From [Clostridium] symbiosum (GTDB lineage Bacteria; Bacillota; Clostridia; Lachnospirales; Lachnospiraceae): a stretch of DNA of 60,132 bases. Position 1 is the first letter of the stretch, and every line of letters starts with the position of its first letter. The stretch lies in the NCBI GenBank assembly GCA_021769625.1, contig JAETSN010000020.1, positions 1 through 60,132 of the forward strand, written 5' to 3'. Below the pieces are notes generated by a model. It was given only the letters and a program-made list of their open reading frames with translations, was not told the origin of the DNA and did not search any database. Shown one piece after another: positions 8,628 to 16,452 of the stretch. The translations under genes were made by a program, and so were the position numbers.

Positions 8628-9839
8628 CTACGGCTCCAGCGTGCTGTAGGGCTTCACCTTATCCACCAGCCGTGCCTTCTCGCCGTTTGTCAGAAGATAC
8701 GCCTTGTCCGTCGGCTTACACAAAACCGCCTCCGGCGTCTTGTAAGCTCTGCAGCCGATGAACTCCGCAGTCCGCTGATCCTGTGAACCCAGATAGAGCA
8801 GATGGTCGCAGTTGTTGATGATCGTCGCCGCCTCCGCCGCGCTGTACATGCTCTCAAGCTGCGTCATGCTCTGCAGGATGAGGCTGACGGATATCTCCCT
8901 TGAGCGGATAACGGAGATCACTTTATCAAAGTGCGGGATCTTTGCGCTGCTGGCAAAATCGTCCATGATGATGCGGACGGGAACCCTCAGCCTGCTGTCC
9001 CTGTTTTTGTCCGCCTCCGCGCACAGTACCTGCAGCGCCTGCGTGTAAAAGGCGTTGGCGATATTGTCAAACGCCCTGTCCGTGTCGCTGATATTGAAAA
9101 ACAGGACCGTCTTTTTCCGCCCGAGGGATCTTATGTCGAAATATTCCTCCCTCTCAAAGATATATTTTGCCTCTTTGAACTCAAAGAGCTCCAACCCCCT
9201 GTTCGCAAACTCGACGATACAGCTCCAGGTTTTGTCAACCGTCCTGATCCCCTGTATCTTGTCGTACCGCTTTGCCGAAAAGCTGTCCGGATGCTCCCGG
9301 ACCCATTCCGCAAAAGAAAGATCCCCGTTATTTTTGAGGTACATCCGGTGCAGCTTGCTGACACTGCACATATTCTGTTCGCTCTCCGGCAGGGCATCCA
9401 GAGCAAACGCGATCAGAAAGACCAGATAAGCGGCGGCGGACTTCTCCCAGAAAGGTTCATCCTTATCCAGCGGCGGTATCAGAATATCCGCAAGGGTGAT
9501 GACATCCTGTTCCCTGTAGCTGCCGTCCTCGTAGCGCCTGATCGCCTGCAGCGGGTTATAACCGCAGGACCGCATGGGATTTACCAGATCCAGCGTATGG
9601 ACATCGTATCCTTTCTTTTTCAGTTCTTTCGCAAACTTTTTCTCCAGGCTTCCTTTCGTGTCAGTCACTATGAGGCTCCCGGAAATATTCTGGATATTCG
9701 GGATCACATACCCGCCTGTCTTTCCGGCTCCGGAGGAACCTATGATCAGGTCGTTGTTGTTCAGGCCCGTTATCCTTGTGTCGTTCGATACGCTGACGCC
9801 CTGTGCAAGAATCCTCTTTTTCTCTGTTCTCTCTCCCAT
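8628..9839 (-). CDS. VirD4/TraG-like ATPase without membrane segments
   Basis: Related to type IV coupling proteins, which pump DNA or protein through secretion channels. It has Walker A GSSGAGKT (about 35-42), the DTKGSLEKKFAKELKKKGYDV block, the LVNPMRSCGYNPL block, Walker B RIIMDDFAS and SLILQSMTQLESMY. At 403 residues it lacks the usual N-terminal membrane helices (about 150-200 residues) and any C-terminal tail, and it begins directly at the nucleotide-binding core, so it should be soluble. The start is the second ATG, seven bases after GGAGG; the first is too close to that site. It lies two bases after the 327-residue gene. No relaxase, VirB4, integrase or other transfer gene is present in the window. 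Confidence 0.82.
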   Translation of the reverse strand: MGERTEKKRILAQGVSVSNDTRITGLNNNDLIIGSSGAGKTGGYVIPNIQNISGSLIVTDTKGSLEKKFAKELKKKGYDVHTLDLVNPMRSCGYNPLQAIRRYEDGSYREQDVITLADILIPPLDKDEPFWEKSAAAYLVFLIAFALDALPESEQNMCSVSKLHRMYLKNNGDLSFAEWVREHPDSFSAKRYDKIQGIRTVDKTWSCIVEFANRGLELFEFKEAKYIFEREEYFDIRSLGRKKTVLFFNISDTDRAFDNIANAFYTQALQVLCAEADKNRDSRLRVPVRIIMDDFASSAKIPHFDKVISVIRSREISVSLILQSMTQLESMYSAAEAATIINNCDHLLYLGSQDQRTAEFIGCRAYKTPEAVLCKPTDKAYLLTNGEKARLVDKVKPYSTLEP

Positions 9840-9841
9840 AT

Positions 9842-10825
9842 TCATTCCTCCTCAGACAGTTTTTTGTATTTTTCTAAAATGACATCTATGTCAAAATGTT
9901 CCGGATCCCAGAATCTGAAACTTTCTATCAACAGAAAATTTACGATCTCATACGCCGTCAATATTCTCGCGAAAAAGTCATATATTGACATCGAAGGATG
10001 CCATCTCTCGCATATCACCCTGCGCGCCTGTTCTAACGTTTCCCCGATCGTTATGTTGTGTTCCAGATCGATCCACAGATCTTTCGCCCTTCTATAGAAG
10101 TCTCTTTTCAGATCCACATAGAACTTTTTTTTCTCTTTCTCCTCCTCCTTCACCCGATACAAGCTCTCATAGTCACAGGCGCGATCGTATTCCTCCTCTT
10201 CCTCCATTCGGTACATGCCCTCATGCTCACAGGTGCAATCCGCCTCCTCAGCGTCCCGGGCAGCCTCCAATTCAAACGACAGGTCAATGCAATAGCAATA
10301 ATATTCATTCTTCCCATCGTCACAGTATCCCCCTTCTCTCTCCTCCGCCGGATACCTGACAAGATCCAGCGTATTCAATCCGTCCATGAGATCTTCCAGA
10401 CCGATACACCAGAACTGCCGGAAAAGAGGATCTGTCTTCTGTCCCTCCTGAAACATATGCAGTATCAGATCCATATCAGTGTACCAACCGGGTTCCCTCC
10501 GGCAAAGATCATAATCCACCAGTCCCATCTGCTCCTCGAAGAAATCCTTGTCCTCAATCATAACTTTTGCCTCGTCCGTAAAGCATAATATCTCCTCCAG
10601 CCGCACCCCTTCCATGATATCCTGCTTCAGCCCGAGTCCATGTTCCTCGCTCAAAAAATATCCCGTTATGATCCTTCCGTCACCGGCGATCTTATCTCCC
10701 GGCATCGCCTCCATATCCCTTATAGAAAGCTCCGCGATCTCCTTTAAAAGCCTCTCGATTTTATCCCAGCCATCTATACGTCCTTTGCGAGATGCTTCCA
10801 TGATCTTGTCCAGCACTTCTCCCAT
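9842..10825 (-). CDS. Unrecognised acidic 327-residue protein
   Basis: No known family. Soluble and strongly acidic. Residues about 195-245 hold two imperfect copies of a unit of about 18 residues (CTCEHEGMYRMEEEEEYD and ACDYESLYRVKEEEKEK). The C-terminus (AKDLWIDLEHNITIGETLEQARRVICERWHPSMSIYDFFARILTAYE) looks like a folded helical domain. Its stop overlaps the ribosome binding site of the VirD4-like gene, and it follows clpP by 59 bases, so the three form one operon. It could be an adaptor for one of the two neighbours, but nothing in the sequence shows this directly. Confidence 0.65.
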   Translation of the reverse strand: MGEVLDKIMEASRKGRIDGWDKIERLLKEIAELSIRDMEAMPGDKIAGDGRIITGYFLSEEHGLGLKQDIMEGVRLEEILCFTDEAKVMIEDKDFFEEQMGLVDYDLCRREPGWYTDMDLILHMFQEGQKTDPLFRQFWCIGLEDLMDGLNTLDLVRYPAEEREGGYCDDGKNEYYCYCIDLSFELEAARDAEEADCTCEHEGMYRMEEEEEYDRACDYESLYRVKEEEKEKKKFYVDLKRDFYRRAKDLWIDLEHNITIGETLEQARRVICERWHPSMSIYDFFARILTAYEIVNFLLIESFRFWDPEHFDIDVILEKYKKLSEEE

Positions 10826-10884
10826 AGCCTTCTTCCTTCCTCCTTACCCTGCTTCGATCTTCTTCCGTTTCCGCCCCTTTTCCG

Positions 10885-11478
10885 CTACATTTTCAACCCT
10901 CCCTCCTTTGTGATGATCCCAGTGGCAAGCCCGAATGCAAGCGCCTCCTCCGCGCTGTAATAAGTATCCTCCGCCGTCACCTTATAAATCTCCTCCACAC
11001 TCTTTCCGGTCTTTTCAGCGATGATCTCCGCGAGGGCCTTCCTTGTCTCGTTGAGCTTATCCAATTCATGCTGGATCTCATGCGGTTTTTTCCCGCCGAT
11101 ATTTCCGCCTCCATAGGAAGGATCGTGGATCATCAGCCTGGTGTGGGGCAGCATGCTGCGGCGTCCTCCCGCCAGAAACAGGATCGCTCCCATGCTCGCC
11201 GCCATGCCGACACACACCGTGTTGACCGGAGACTCCATAAGGCGGATGACATCGTACACTGCCAACCCGCTCGTCACCTCTCCCCCGGGGGAATTGATGT
11301 AGAGAGTGATCTCCTCCCCGCATCCCGCCTCCTCCAGATACATCAGTTGTTTGATCAGCTCGTTGGCGCTCTTTCCGGTTACCTTTCCTGTAAAGAATAC
11401 TTTTCTGTTTTTCATCATTTCATCGTCTAAACATACCCTGTCAATACCGCGCATGGTCTCATGCAATATATTTGCCAT
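10885..11478 (-). CDS. clpP: ATP-dependent Clp protease proteolytic subunit
   Basis: Serine peptidase of the ClpP family, 197 residues, normal length. The nucleophile is in GMAASMGAILFLAGG, the histidine in LPHTRLMIHDP, and the aspartate is expected in the KTGKSVEEIYKVTAEDTYYSAEEALAFGL region. It is not next to clpX, tig or lon as the main housekeeping copy usually is. Instead it heads an operon with an unrecognised acidic protein and a VirD4-like ATPase. It is therefore likely a second, specialised ClpP. The N-terminus (MANILHETMRGIDRVCLDDEMMKNRKVFF) differs from the standard MLVPMVIEQT type start. Confidence 0.92.
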   Translation of the reverse strand: MANILHETMRGIDRVCLDDEMMKNRKVFFTGKVTGKSANELIKQLMYLEEAGCGEEITLYINSPGGEVTSGLAVYDVIRLMESPVNTVCVGMAASMGAILFLAGGRRSMLPHTRLMIHDPSYGGGNIGGKKPHEIQHELDKLNETRKALAEIIAEKTGKSVEEIYKVTAEDTYYSAEEALAFGLATGIITKEGGLKM

Positions 11479-11624
11479 ATTTCTCTCCTTCCCGCTTCGT
11501 CATTTTATTTTTTGCATCTTTTCTTCGGCCGACATGAAGTTTTCAATGTGCGGTCATGTCTGCACTGCATGCTGTCATTGCTTTTGAAAAACTTATGTGC
11601 TTACTATACACTTCCCCGGTCAAT

Positions 11625-11714
11625 ATTGCGGAAATTTTCCGATAATATTTTTGGCATAAAAATACCCCTCCGGACAGACAGGTCTCTGTCACCTGCCCGC
11701 CCGAAGGGGCTTTG
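11625..11714 (-). repeat. Terminator-containing repeat, copy 1
   Basis: The motif ATTGCGGAAATTTTCCG followed by GATAATATTT and ATAAAAATACCCC ends in a long hairpin (11664-11712). On the minus strand the hairpin reads CCCCTTCGGGCGGGCAGGT pairing with ACCTGTCTGTCCGGAGGGG, followed by TATTTTTA, so it terminates the large zinc-ribbon gene. A similar block is at 20273-20362. Confidence 0.6.
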
Positions 11715-11733
11715 TCGCTCTTTAGCAGGGCGC

Positions 11734-13617
11734 TTATTCGCCAAACTGTTTCAGCCCTTCGCTCACTTCATACGTATAACTTTCGCGGTTCGTGTTTACC
11801 ACCTGGACAAACATTTCCGCTCCATCCGCATAACCTGAAGTACCGTAGTAATAATTACCCGCCACATATGAACTTCCATAAATCCCTCTCGAAACTGTCG
11901 TCATATACTCGTCTCCCGGCAGTTTTACTATACCGTCATACTCTACCGGAAAATATACCGCAGTCGGCTCAAACCTATTATATTTGCCTATCGGAGAGAC
12001 TGTCGCCGAGTAAACCACAAAATATTTATTATTGTTTCCAAAATCAGTTCCCTGCGTCTTTGCGGTCAGCAAATATTCCCCGGCTATAGTCAGATCAGTT
12101 GCATTCATCTTATCTTTATAATCTTTTGCAATAGCGCTCTCCACCTGATCTTTTGCGTCAGCGTACAATATCTGCCTGTATTCCTCGGAAATATCGCTCA
12201 GCTTTTCTATCACTTCATACTCCGAATATATCTCAAAACCGTCTCCGCATTCCGCAGTGTAGCGACCCCTGTGCGCCTCCACGATATCCATATAGCAGTT
12301 AAAGGGATTGACATACCCCGGCGTACGATACCATGTACCGTCAAGCTGCGAGTTTCCTTCAACCCATGCATTGCCCCCATACTTTAATGTTCCGCTGCTG
12401 TTCACGATATTGTTAAAGCTTACCGGAAAATATATTTTTGACGCGCTGAATTTGCCGTCGGAACTTGAAACGGTTCCTCTCCAGATAATATATACCGCAT
12501 TCTGCCCGTTCACATCTCCCTCGGCTGCCGCCGGCGCCTCATCAGTATAATCATAAGATTCTTTGACTTTCGCATCAAGCATAATATAGCCCGCATATTC
12601 CAGGCCGCTGAGAGACATGCCGGATTCATATTCTTCTGCGGTCCTGGCATATATAGCGTCCTCCGCCTCCGACTTCAATTCACTCAGAAAATCATCGGTC
12701 AGATCGGCATAGCTCTCCACATATTCATCGAGTCCGGCGACTTCAAACTCCTTTTCAAAGGTGTCAGGCACCTCCCCGTACTTCTCTATATAATATGTCA
12801 CATCCCCGGGAATCGAGATGGTGACAATATCTCCGTTTTTCAGCCCCATCATCTTGTCACAGGTAAAATCATACCCGTCCATCCTATGACCTGTATACTC
12901 CATAGCGGCTTTTCCGTTCGGCGCTATTCCGGAGAATGAGACTTCCAGCCCTTCAAACGCATCAAATTTGCTCACTTCTGTGAGACCCTCAACATCGTAA
13001 GTCCCATCTTTACATTTCACTTTGCATTTCAAATAGGAGCCCAGCTCCTCATCTACTCTCCACTCATAGGAAATCGTATCGCCGTTTGAGAGTCCCGAAG
13101 ACTGTTCCAGGGAAACACTTACAAATTCCTTAAGGTTTTCCACAGCCGGTACATCTTCGGCCAATTCGCCGTATTCAGACTTCGCCTGCCTTGTATACGA
13201 AATCTGCTCCCTATACTTTCTCTCGACCGCTCTCCAGTCGATGGAAATCCTCGCCGTACCGTACCCGTCATAACCGTCAGCCTCTATCGTCATATACTTG
13301 TCCAGATCGATCGTTCTTCTAAAATTACCAACAATACAGATGATGACCCCCAGTGCGATGGCCACTGCTCCTAAGCCGACCAGAAATTTTTTAAACCGCT
13401 TTTTCTTATTTTTTCCCGACGATTTTTCATCCGTTTTCTGAATTTTTGGCGCTGTGGGCGGCTGTCCGGTTCCCGCATTCCCGTTTCCGGTTCCCGCCGC
13501 AGTACCTGCCCAGCCCGCCGCAACGCCTGCCCCGTCCGTATCATCCAACCGGGTGCCGCAGTTTCTACAAAACCTTGCTTCTTCTACATTTTCTATCCCG
13601 CAATTACTGCAAAACAT
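11734..13617 (-). CDS. Zinc-ribbon, membrane-anchored surface protein with tandem domains
   Basis: Starts MFCSNCGIENVEEARFCRNCG, a single zinc ribbon, then a Gly/Ala/Thr linker, a lysine-rich stretch and one membrane helix (FLVGLGAVAIALGVIICIVG, about 85-105). The roughly 510 outside residues contain an acidic beta-rich region and two copies, about 130 residues each, of the same domain; each holds a KIYFPVSF or AVYFPVEY core, a GxxxVxGNxxxxGTxxY region and a closing aromatic strand. The layout resembles TcaA-like zinc-ribbon envelope proteins, but I would not assign that function. It has its own promoter at 13668-13696, which carries the palindromic operator. Probably an envelope sensor or scaffold. 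Confidence 0.75.
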   Translation of the reverse strand: MFCSNCGIENVEEARFCRNCGTRLDDTDGAGVAAGWAGTAAGTGNGNAGTGQPPTAPKIQKTDEKSSGKNKKKRFKKFLVGLGAVAIALGVIICIVGNFRRTIDLDKYMTIEADGYDGYGTARISIDWRAVERKYREQISYTRQAKSEYGELAEDVPAVENLKEFVSVSLEQSSGLSNGDTISYEWRVDEELGSYLKCKVKCKDGTYDVEGLTEVSKFDAFEGLEVSFSGIAPNGKAAMEYTGHRMDGYDFTCDKMMGLKNGDIVTISIPGDVTYYIEKYGEVPDTFEKEFEVAGLDEYVESYADLTDDFLSELKSEAEDAIYARTAEEYESGMSLSGLEYAGYIMLDAKVKESYDYTDEAPAAAEGDVNGQNAVYIIWRGTVSSSDGKFSASKIYFPVSFNNIVNSSGTLKYGGNAWVEGNSQLDGTWYRTPGYVNPFNCYMDIVEAHRGRYTAECGDGFEIYSEYEVIEKLSDISEEYRQILYADAKDQVESAIAKDYKDKMNATDLTIAGEYLLTAKTQGTDFGNNNKYFVVYSATVSPIGKYNRFEPTAVYFPVEYDGIVKLPGDEYMTTVSRGIYGSSYVAGNYYYGTSGYADGAEMFVQVVNTNRESYTYEVSEGLKQFGE

Positions 13618-13667
13618 AGTATTCTCTCCTTGTGATTTAAGTAAAATTTATCTTTGGTCCTTAATGC

Positions 13668-13696
13668 ATCAAACTCAATACATTGGCTAAAGCCAA
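13668..13696 (-). promoter_or_regulatory. Promoter with palindromic operator (site F)
   Basis: On the minus strand: -35 TTGGCT (13691-13696), a 17-base spacer ending in GCCAATGTATTGAG, -10 TTTGAT (13668-13673). Same geometry as sites A to D, with weaker promoter hexamers. It precedes the large zinc-ribbon gene. Confidence 0.55.
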
Positions 13697-13799
13697 TATT
13701 TAAAATGTATAATTTCCGCTGACAGCGCCTGGAGCCATACTCCTTTGTGCTATCAACAATATCCTGAAAACAGCTATCTATGTTCCGCCGTTTTCTTCT

Positions 13800-14591
13800 T
13801 CAGCGATAGTAGTTATAGTTGTAATATACGCTGTTTTTAATAGAATTTACGTCATCCGCCATTCTTCCCGTATTAAATGCCGTTCCCAAATTCGCGAACA
13901 CATTTACTGCTGAAATGACATTTTGCATTTTCTGGAGACGGTTCTGCTGCCTCTGCAATTCAGACAAGCCTCTCTGAATTTCAAGCTGTTCGTCTTCATA
14001 TATTTTTTTATCAAACAGATTGACTGCTTCCTGCATATTATTGGCTTTAAAATTCTGGATCGCCCCGATAAAAAACGCTGCTGCTTCCGAGTACATATAA
14101 TCCGGCGGATACCACCCGTTCAGTCTCTGTCCGGCAATTTCCCGTATTTCCATCATCTCTCTGTTGATCTCTTCCGCTTCTCTCTGAACCTCCGCATTAT
14201 ACCGCGCTATCTCCTCGTTCTGTTTTGCGACAACCGCCTTTCGGTTTTCATTCACCTTTTCCCAATACTTCTTATTGCTCCGCAGTATCAACACAATGCC
14301 CGCAACGATCAGCAAAGAAAATCCTATCCCGGATACCATGCCCCTCCATTCATGCAGCATAAACCCCATACAGACTGAAATTCCTGCTACAAGTGCTGCA
14401 AAAGCACCACCCAATCCCCCTAAGACATATTTTCCGGCATTGTCCGCTACAGACTGTCCCCCAGGAACAAACGTCCTTCTTGCCAGCAATTTGCTTTTTG
14501 TCGCCTGATACCTTCTTGTGATCTCTTCCGCCTGTTCAATGATTTTTTTTGCTCCGTACAGACTTTGCAACAATTCGTCCCTTGAATTCAT
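13800..14591 (-). CDS. Unrecognised protein with two membrane helices and a long helix
   Basis: No family recognised. Residues 1-45 are polar and helical. Two adjacent hydrophobic segments (about 50-72 and 78-97, GAFAALVAGISVCMGFML and IGFSLLIVAGIVLIL) form a hairpin. A long charged coiled coil (NRKAVVAKQNEEIARYNAEVQREAEEINR) follows, then a WYPPDYMYSEAAAFFIGAIQNFKANNMQEAVNLFDKK segment that resembles a small repeat-type helical pair. It ends NYNYYR. The start is the ATG after AAGGAAGG. It is expressed from site C. Confidence 0.6.
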   Translation of the reverse strand: MNSRDELLQSLYGAKKIIEQAEEITRRYQATKSKLLARRTFVPGGQSVADNAGKYVLGGLGGAFAALVAGISVCMGFMLHEWRGMVSGIGFSLLIVAGIVLILRSNKKYWEKVNENRKAVVAKQNEEIARYNAEVQREAEEINREMMEIREIAGQRLNGWYPPDYMYSEAAAFFIGAIQNFKANNMQEAVNLFDKKIYEDEQLEIQRGLSELQRQQNRLQKMQNVISAVNVFANLGTAFNTGRMADDVNSIKNSVYYNYNYYR

Positions 14592-14761
14592 TTCATTATT
14601 TTCCTTCCTTTTCCGTGTATTTTGATTTTCCTCATCCGTCAAACAGTTTTTTGAATTTCTTCGATATCCTTCATATCTTCAATTGTATAGATTGCTTTTT
14701 CGGATTTACCAGCTTCCTTTTGTTTGTTCCGATTCCTCTCATTCCCATCGATATTTTTTAC

Positions 14762-14790
14762 ATTATACTTAATATATTGAGCATAGTCAA
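14762..14790 (-). promoter_or_regulatory. Promoter with palindromic operator (site C)
   Basis: On the minus strand: -35 TTGACT, 17-base spacer containing GCTCAATATATTAAGT (its last T is the first base of the -10 box), -10 TATAAT. A nearly consensus promoter with the palindrome between the hexamers. It precedes the two-helix membrane protein gene. Confidence 0.75.
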
Positions 14791-14855
14791 TCTTTATTCT
14801 GTCCCTGCACACAATAAATATCAGGCTTTACAGAAAAAAATTATTGTCTTTTTTC

Positions 14856-14887
14856 AAAAACAGCGGAGCATGTGCTCCGCTGTTTTC
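14856..14887. terminator. Bidirectional terminator after the LysM gene
   Basis: AAAACAGCGGAGCA and TGCTCCGCTGTTTT pair almost without a loop, with A and T runs on the outer sides. It is 37 bases past the LysM gene's stop codon. Confidence 0.8.
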
Positions 14888-14924
14888 TTTCGCCCACAGT
14901 ACTGTAAGTTATACTGGAACACTG

Positions 14925-15863
14925 TTATTCGTATGTGTACTCTACCCAGTCTGACATCGTTCCATCGGCGTTATAATAAGATTCTTTTATCTTATTCCCC
15001 TGGCTGTCATAGCTATATTCTGTCCATTCAGGGGCAAACCCTTCAATATGCGAAACATTCTTTATCATGTTTCCCCGGCCGTCATAGCTGTACTCCGACC
15101 AACCGGACAGAGATCCATCGGCGTTACGCTCCTCTGCCTTTATCTGGTTTCCCCGGCTGTCATAGCTGTAGTCTGTCCAGCCTCTCACCGCTCCGCTGCT
15201 GTCATAACTTGTTCCCTTTATCTTGTTTCCCTGACTGTCATAACTGTACTCTGTCAAACTGGCCCGCAATGCTCCACCGTTGTTATAATAAGCACATGTC
15301 AACTCGTTTCCCTGACCGTCATAGGTATACTCCGTCACATCCGACGTTCCGTCATAATACCAGACTTCCTTTACCAGATTCCCCTGGCCGTCATAACTGT
15401 ACTCTGTATAGTCATACAGTTGTCCGCCCATGTCATATCTCGTTTCCTTTATCTTATTCCCCTGGCTGTCATAGGCGTAGTCCGCCCGCACCCCCATAGC
15501 GTTATTCCAATACCATACCGCTTTCACCAGCTTCGCCCCGCTCGTATTGGCCGCTGCCGTATCCGCCGTTGTCTCCGCAGACGTATCTGTTGTTGTTTCC
15601 GTTACAGTTCCTGTCGATTTTCCCGGCAACATGAGCTGCTGTCCCGCATAGAGGATATTGGCATTCTTTATGATACCTTTGTTTGCCTCGTAGATCGTCT
15701 TCCACTCTTCCCTGCTGCCATATACTTCCTTCGCGATTTTGGAAAGATTATCCCCACTCTTCACCGTGTAGACGCCATCCTCCGCATGTACGGTCAATAC
15801 CGAACCGAGCATCATGACAGCCATAGCCATAACAACCAATTTTTTGAACCGTTTCTTTTGCAT
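14925..15863 (-). CDS. Secreted LysM protein with YD-type repeats
   Basis: Starts MQKKRFKKLVVMAMAVMMLGSVLTVHA, a signal peptide. A LysM domain follows (YTVKSGDNLSKIAKEVYG...ILYAGQQLMLPG, about 31-80), which binds peptidoglycan, then a Thr/Ala-rich linker. From about residue 115 to the end there are seven complete repeats and one partial repeat of about 26 residues with the signature YSYDSQGNKIKE, the YD/RHS type. The last unit is cut at YTYE. Unlike RHS toxins there is no shell length and no C-terminal toxin. The start follows AGGAGG; the long upstream frame would overlap the -35 box. Likely a wall-attached protein under operator site D. Confidence 0.82.
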   Translation of the reverse strand: MQKKRFKKLVVMAMAVMMLGSVLTVHAEDGVYTVKSGDNLSKIAKEVYGSREEWKTIYEANKGIIKNANILYAGQQLMLPGKSTGTVTETTTDTSAETTADTAAANTSGAKLVKAVWYWNNAMGVRADYAYDSQGNKIKETRYDMGGQLYDYTEYSYDGQGNLVKEVWYYDGTSDVTEYTYDGQGNELTCAYYNNGGALRASLTEYSYDSQGNKIKGTSYDSSGAVRGWTDYSYDSRGNQIKAEERNADGSLSGWSEYSYDGRGNMIKNVSHIEGFAPEWTEYSYDSQGNKIKESYYNADGTMSDWVEYTYE

Positions 15864-15909
15864 TTTTTTCTCCTCCTTTTCTCTTTTGCAAGGTATTTTT
15901 ATCATCCCT

Positions 15910-15938
15910 ATTATACTTAATATTTTGAGTATAGTCAA
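15910..15938 (-). promoter_or_regulatory. Promoter with palindromic operator (site D)
   Basis: On the minus strand: -35 TTGACT, 17-base spacer ACTCAAAATATTAAG core, -10 TATAAT. It differs from site C at only two spacer positions and precedes the LysM gene by about 47 bases. Confidence 0.75.
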
Positions 15939-16007
15939 TCAAAAAATAAGGACGCAAGCCATATCATAAGCCCACGCCCTTCTGTTCACTGTTTCATTGC
16001 CTGCCGG

Positions 16008-16199
16008 TTACTCTTTGATCTCGTCAATACTTGTCAGATTAACGCCTAAAGAAGTTAATACCGCTTTTAAAGACTTATAATCCTTTTTTAAACCCTCATA
16101 TGTTTCTGTAGCATTTTCTTTTTTAGCATTTTTCATATGAGCTTGTACTTTTTGAAAATCATTTATTGCTCTTTCAATAATTTCACCATTGTTTGGCAT
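16008..16199 (-). CDS. Small unrecognised helical protein, 63 residues
   Basis: Starts MPNNGEIIERAINDFQKVQAHM. It is all helical by composition with no cysteines or membrane segment. GGGAGGTGATT stands before the ATG, a strong ribosome binding site, so I consider it real. A possible promoter is TTAGAC, 18 bases, TATATT around 16240-16275 on the minus strand. It lies between the LysM gene and vanT; its length brings WXG100 partners to mind, but there is no WxG motif. Confidence 0.55.
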   Translation of the reverse strand: MPNNGEIIERAINDFQKVQAHMKNAKKENATETYEGLKKDYKSLKAVLTSLGVNLTSIDEIKE

Positions 16200-16452
16200 A
16201 TAATCACCTCCCGATTACAGAAACCATCTCTGTCCAGTTGTATTTAATATACCATAATCAGGGTGTAAAGTCTAATATAACTTGAATATGGTGATCATTT
16301 ATTTATATCAGTATAATCTCCTGTATCCGTCAAAAACGAAATAAAAGTAAAATTTTGTACATTTATTTCAAGTTCTATTGATTTTTTGAAATAATAGGGG
16401 ATAATAGAAGCATATATTATCACCTTAAAACTTCATAAGAAAAAGCCGCCCC

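Noticed and set aside
8628-9839. Integrative conjugative element
   Set aside because: Only one VirD4-like protein is present; there is no relaxase, VirB4, integrase or attachment-site repeat in the window.
8931-10097. Plus-strand frame of 388 codons opposite the VirD4-like gene
   Set aside because: Antisense to two linked genes with good starts and motifs; no domain and no ribosome binding site.
14925-15500. CRISPR-like appearance of the regular repeats in the LysM gene
   Set aside because: The repeats are in-frame coding units of about 78 bases without unique spacers.
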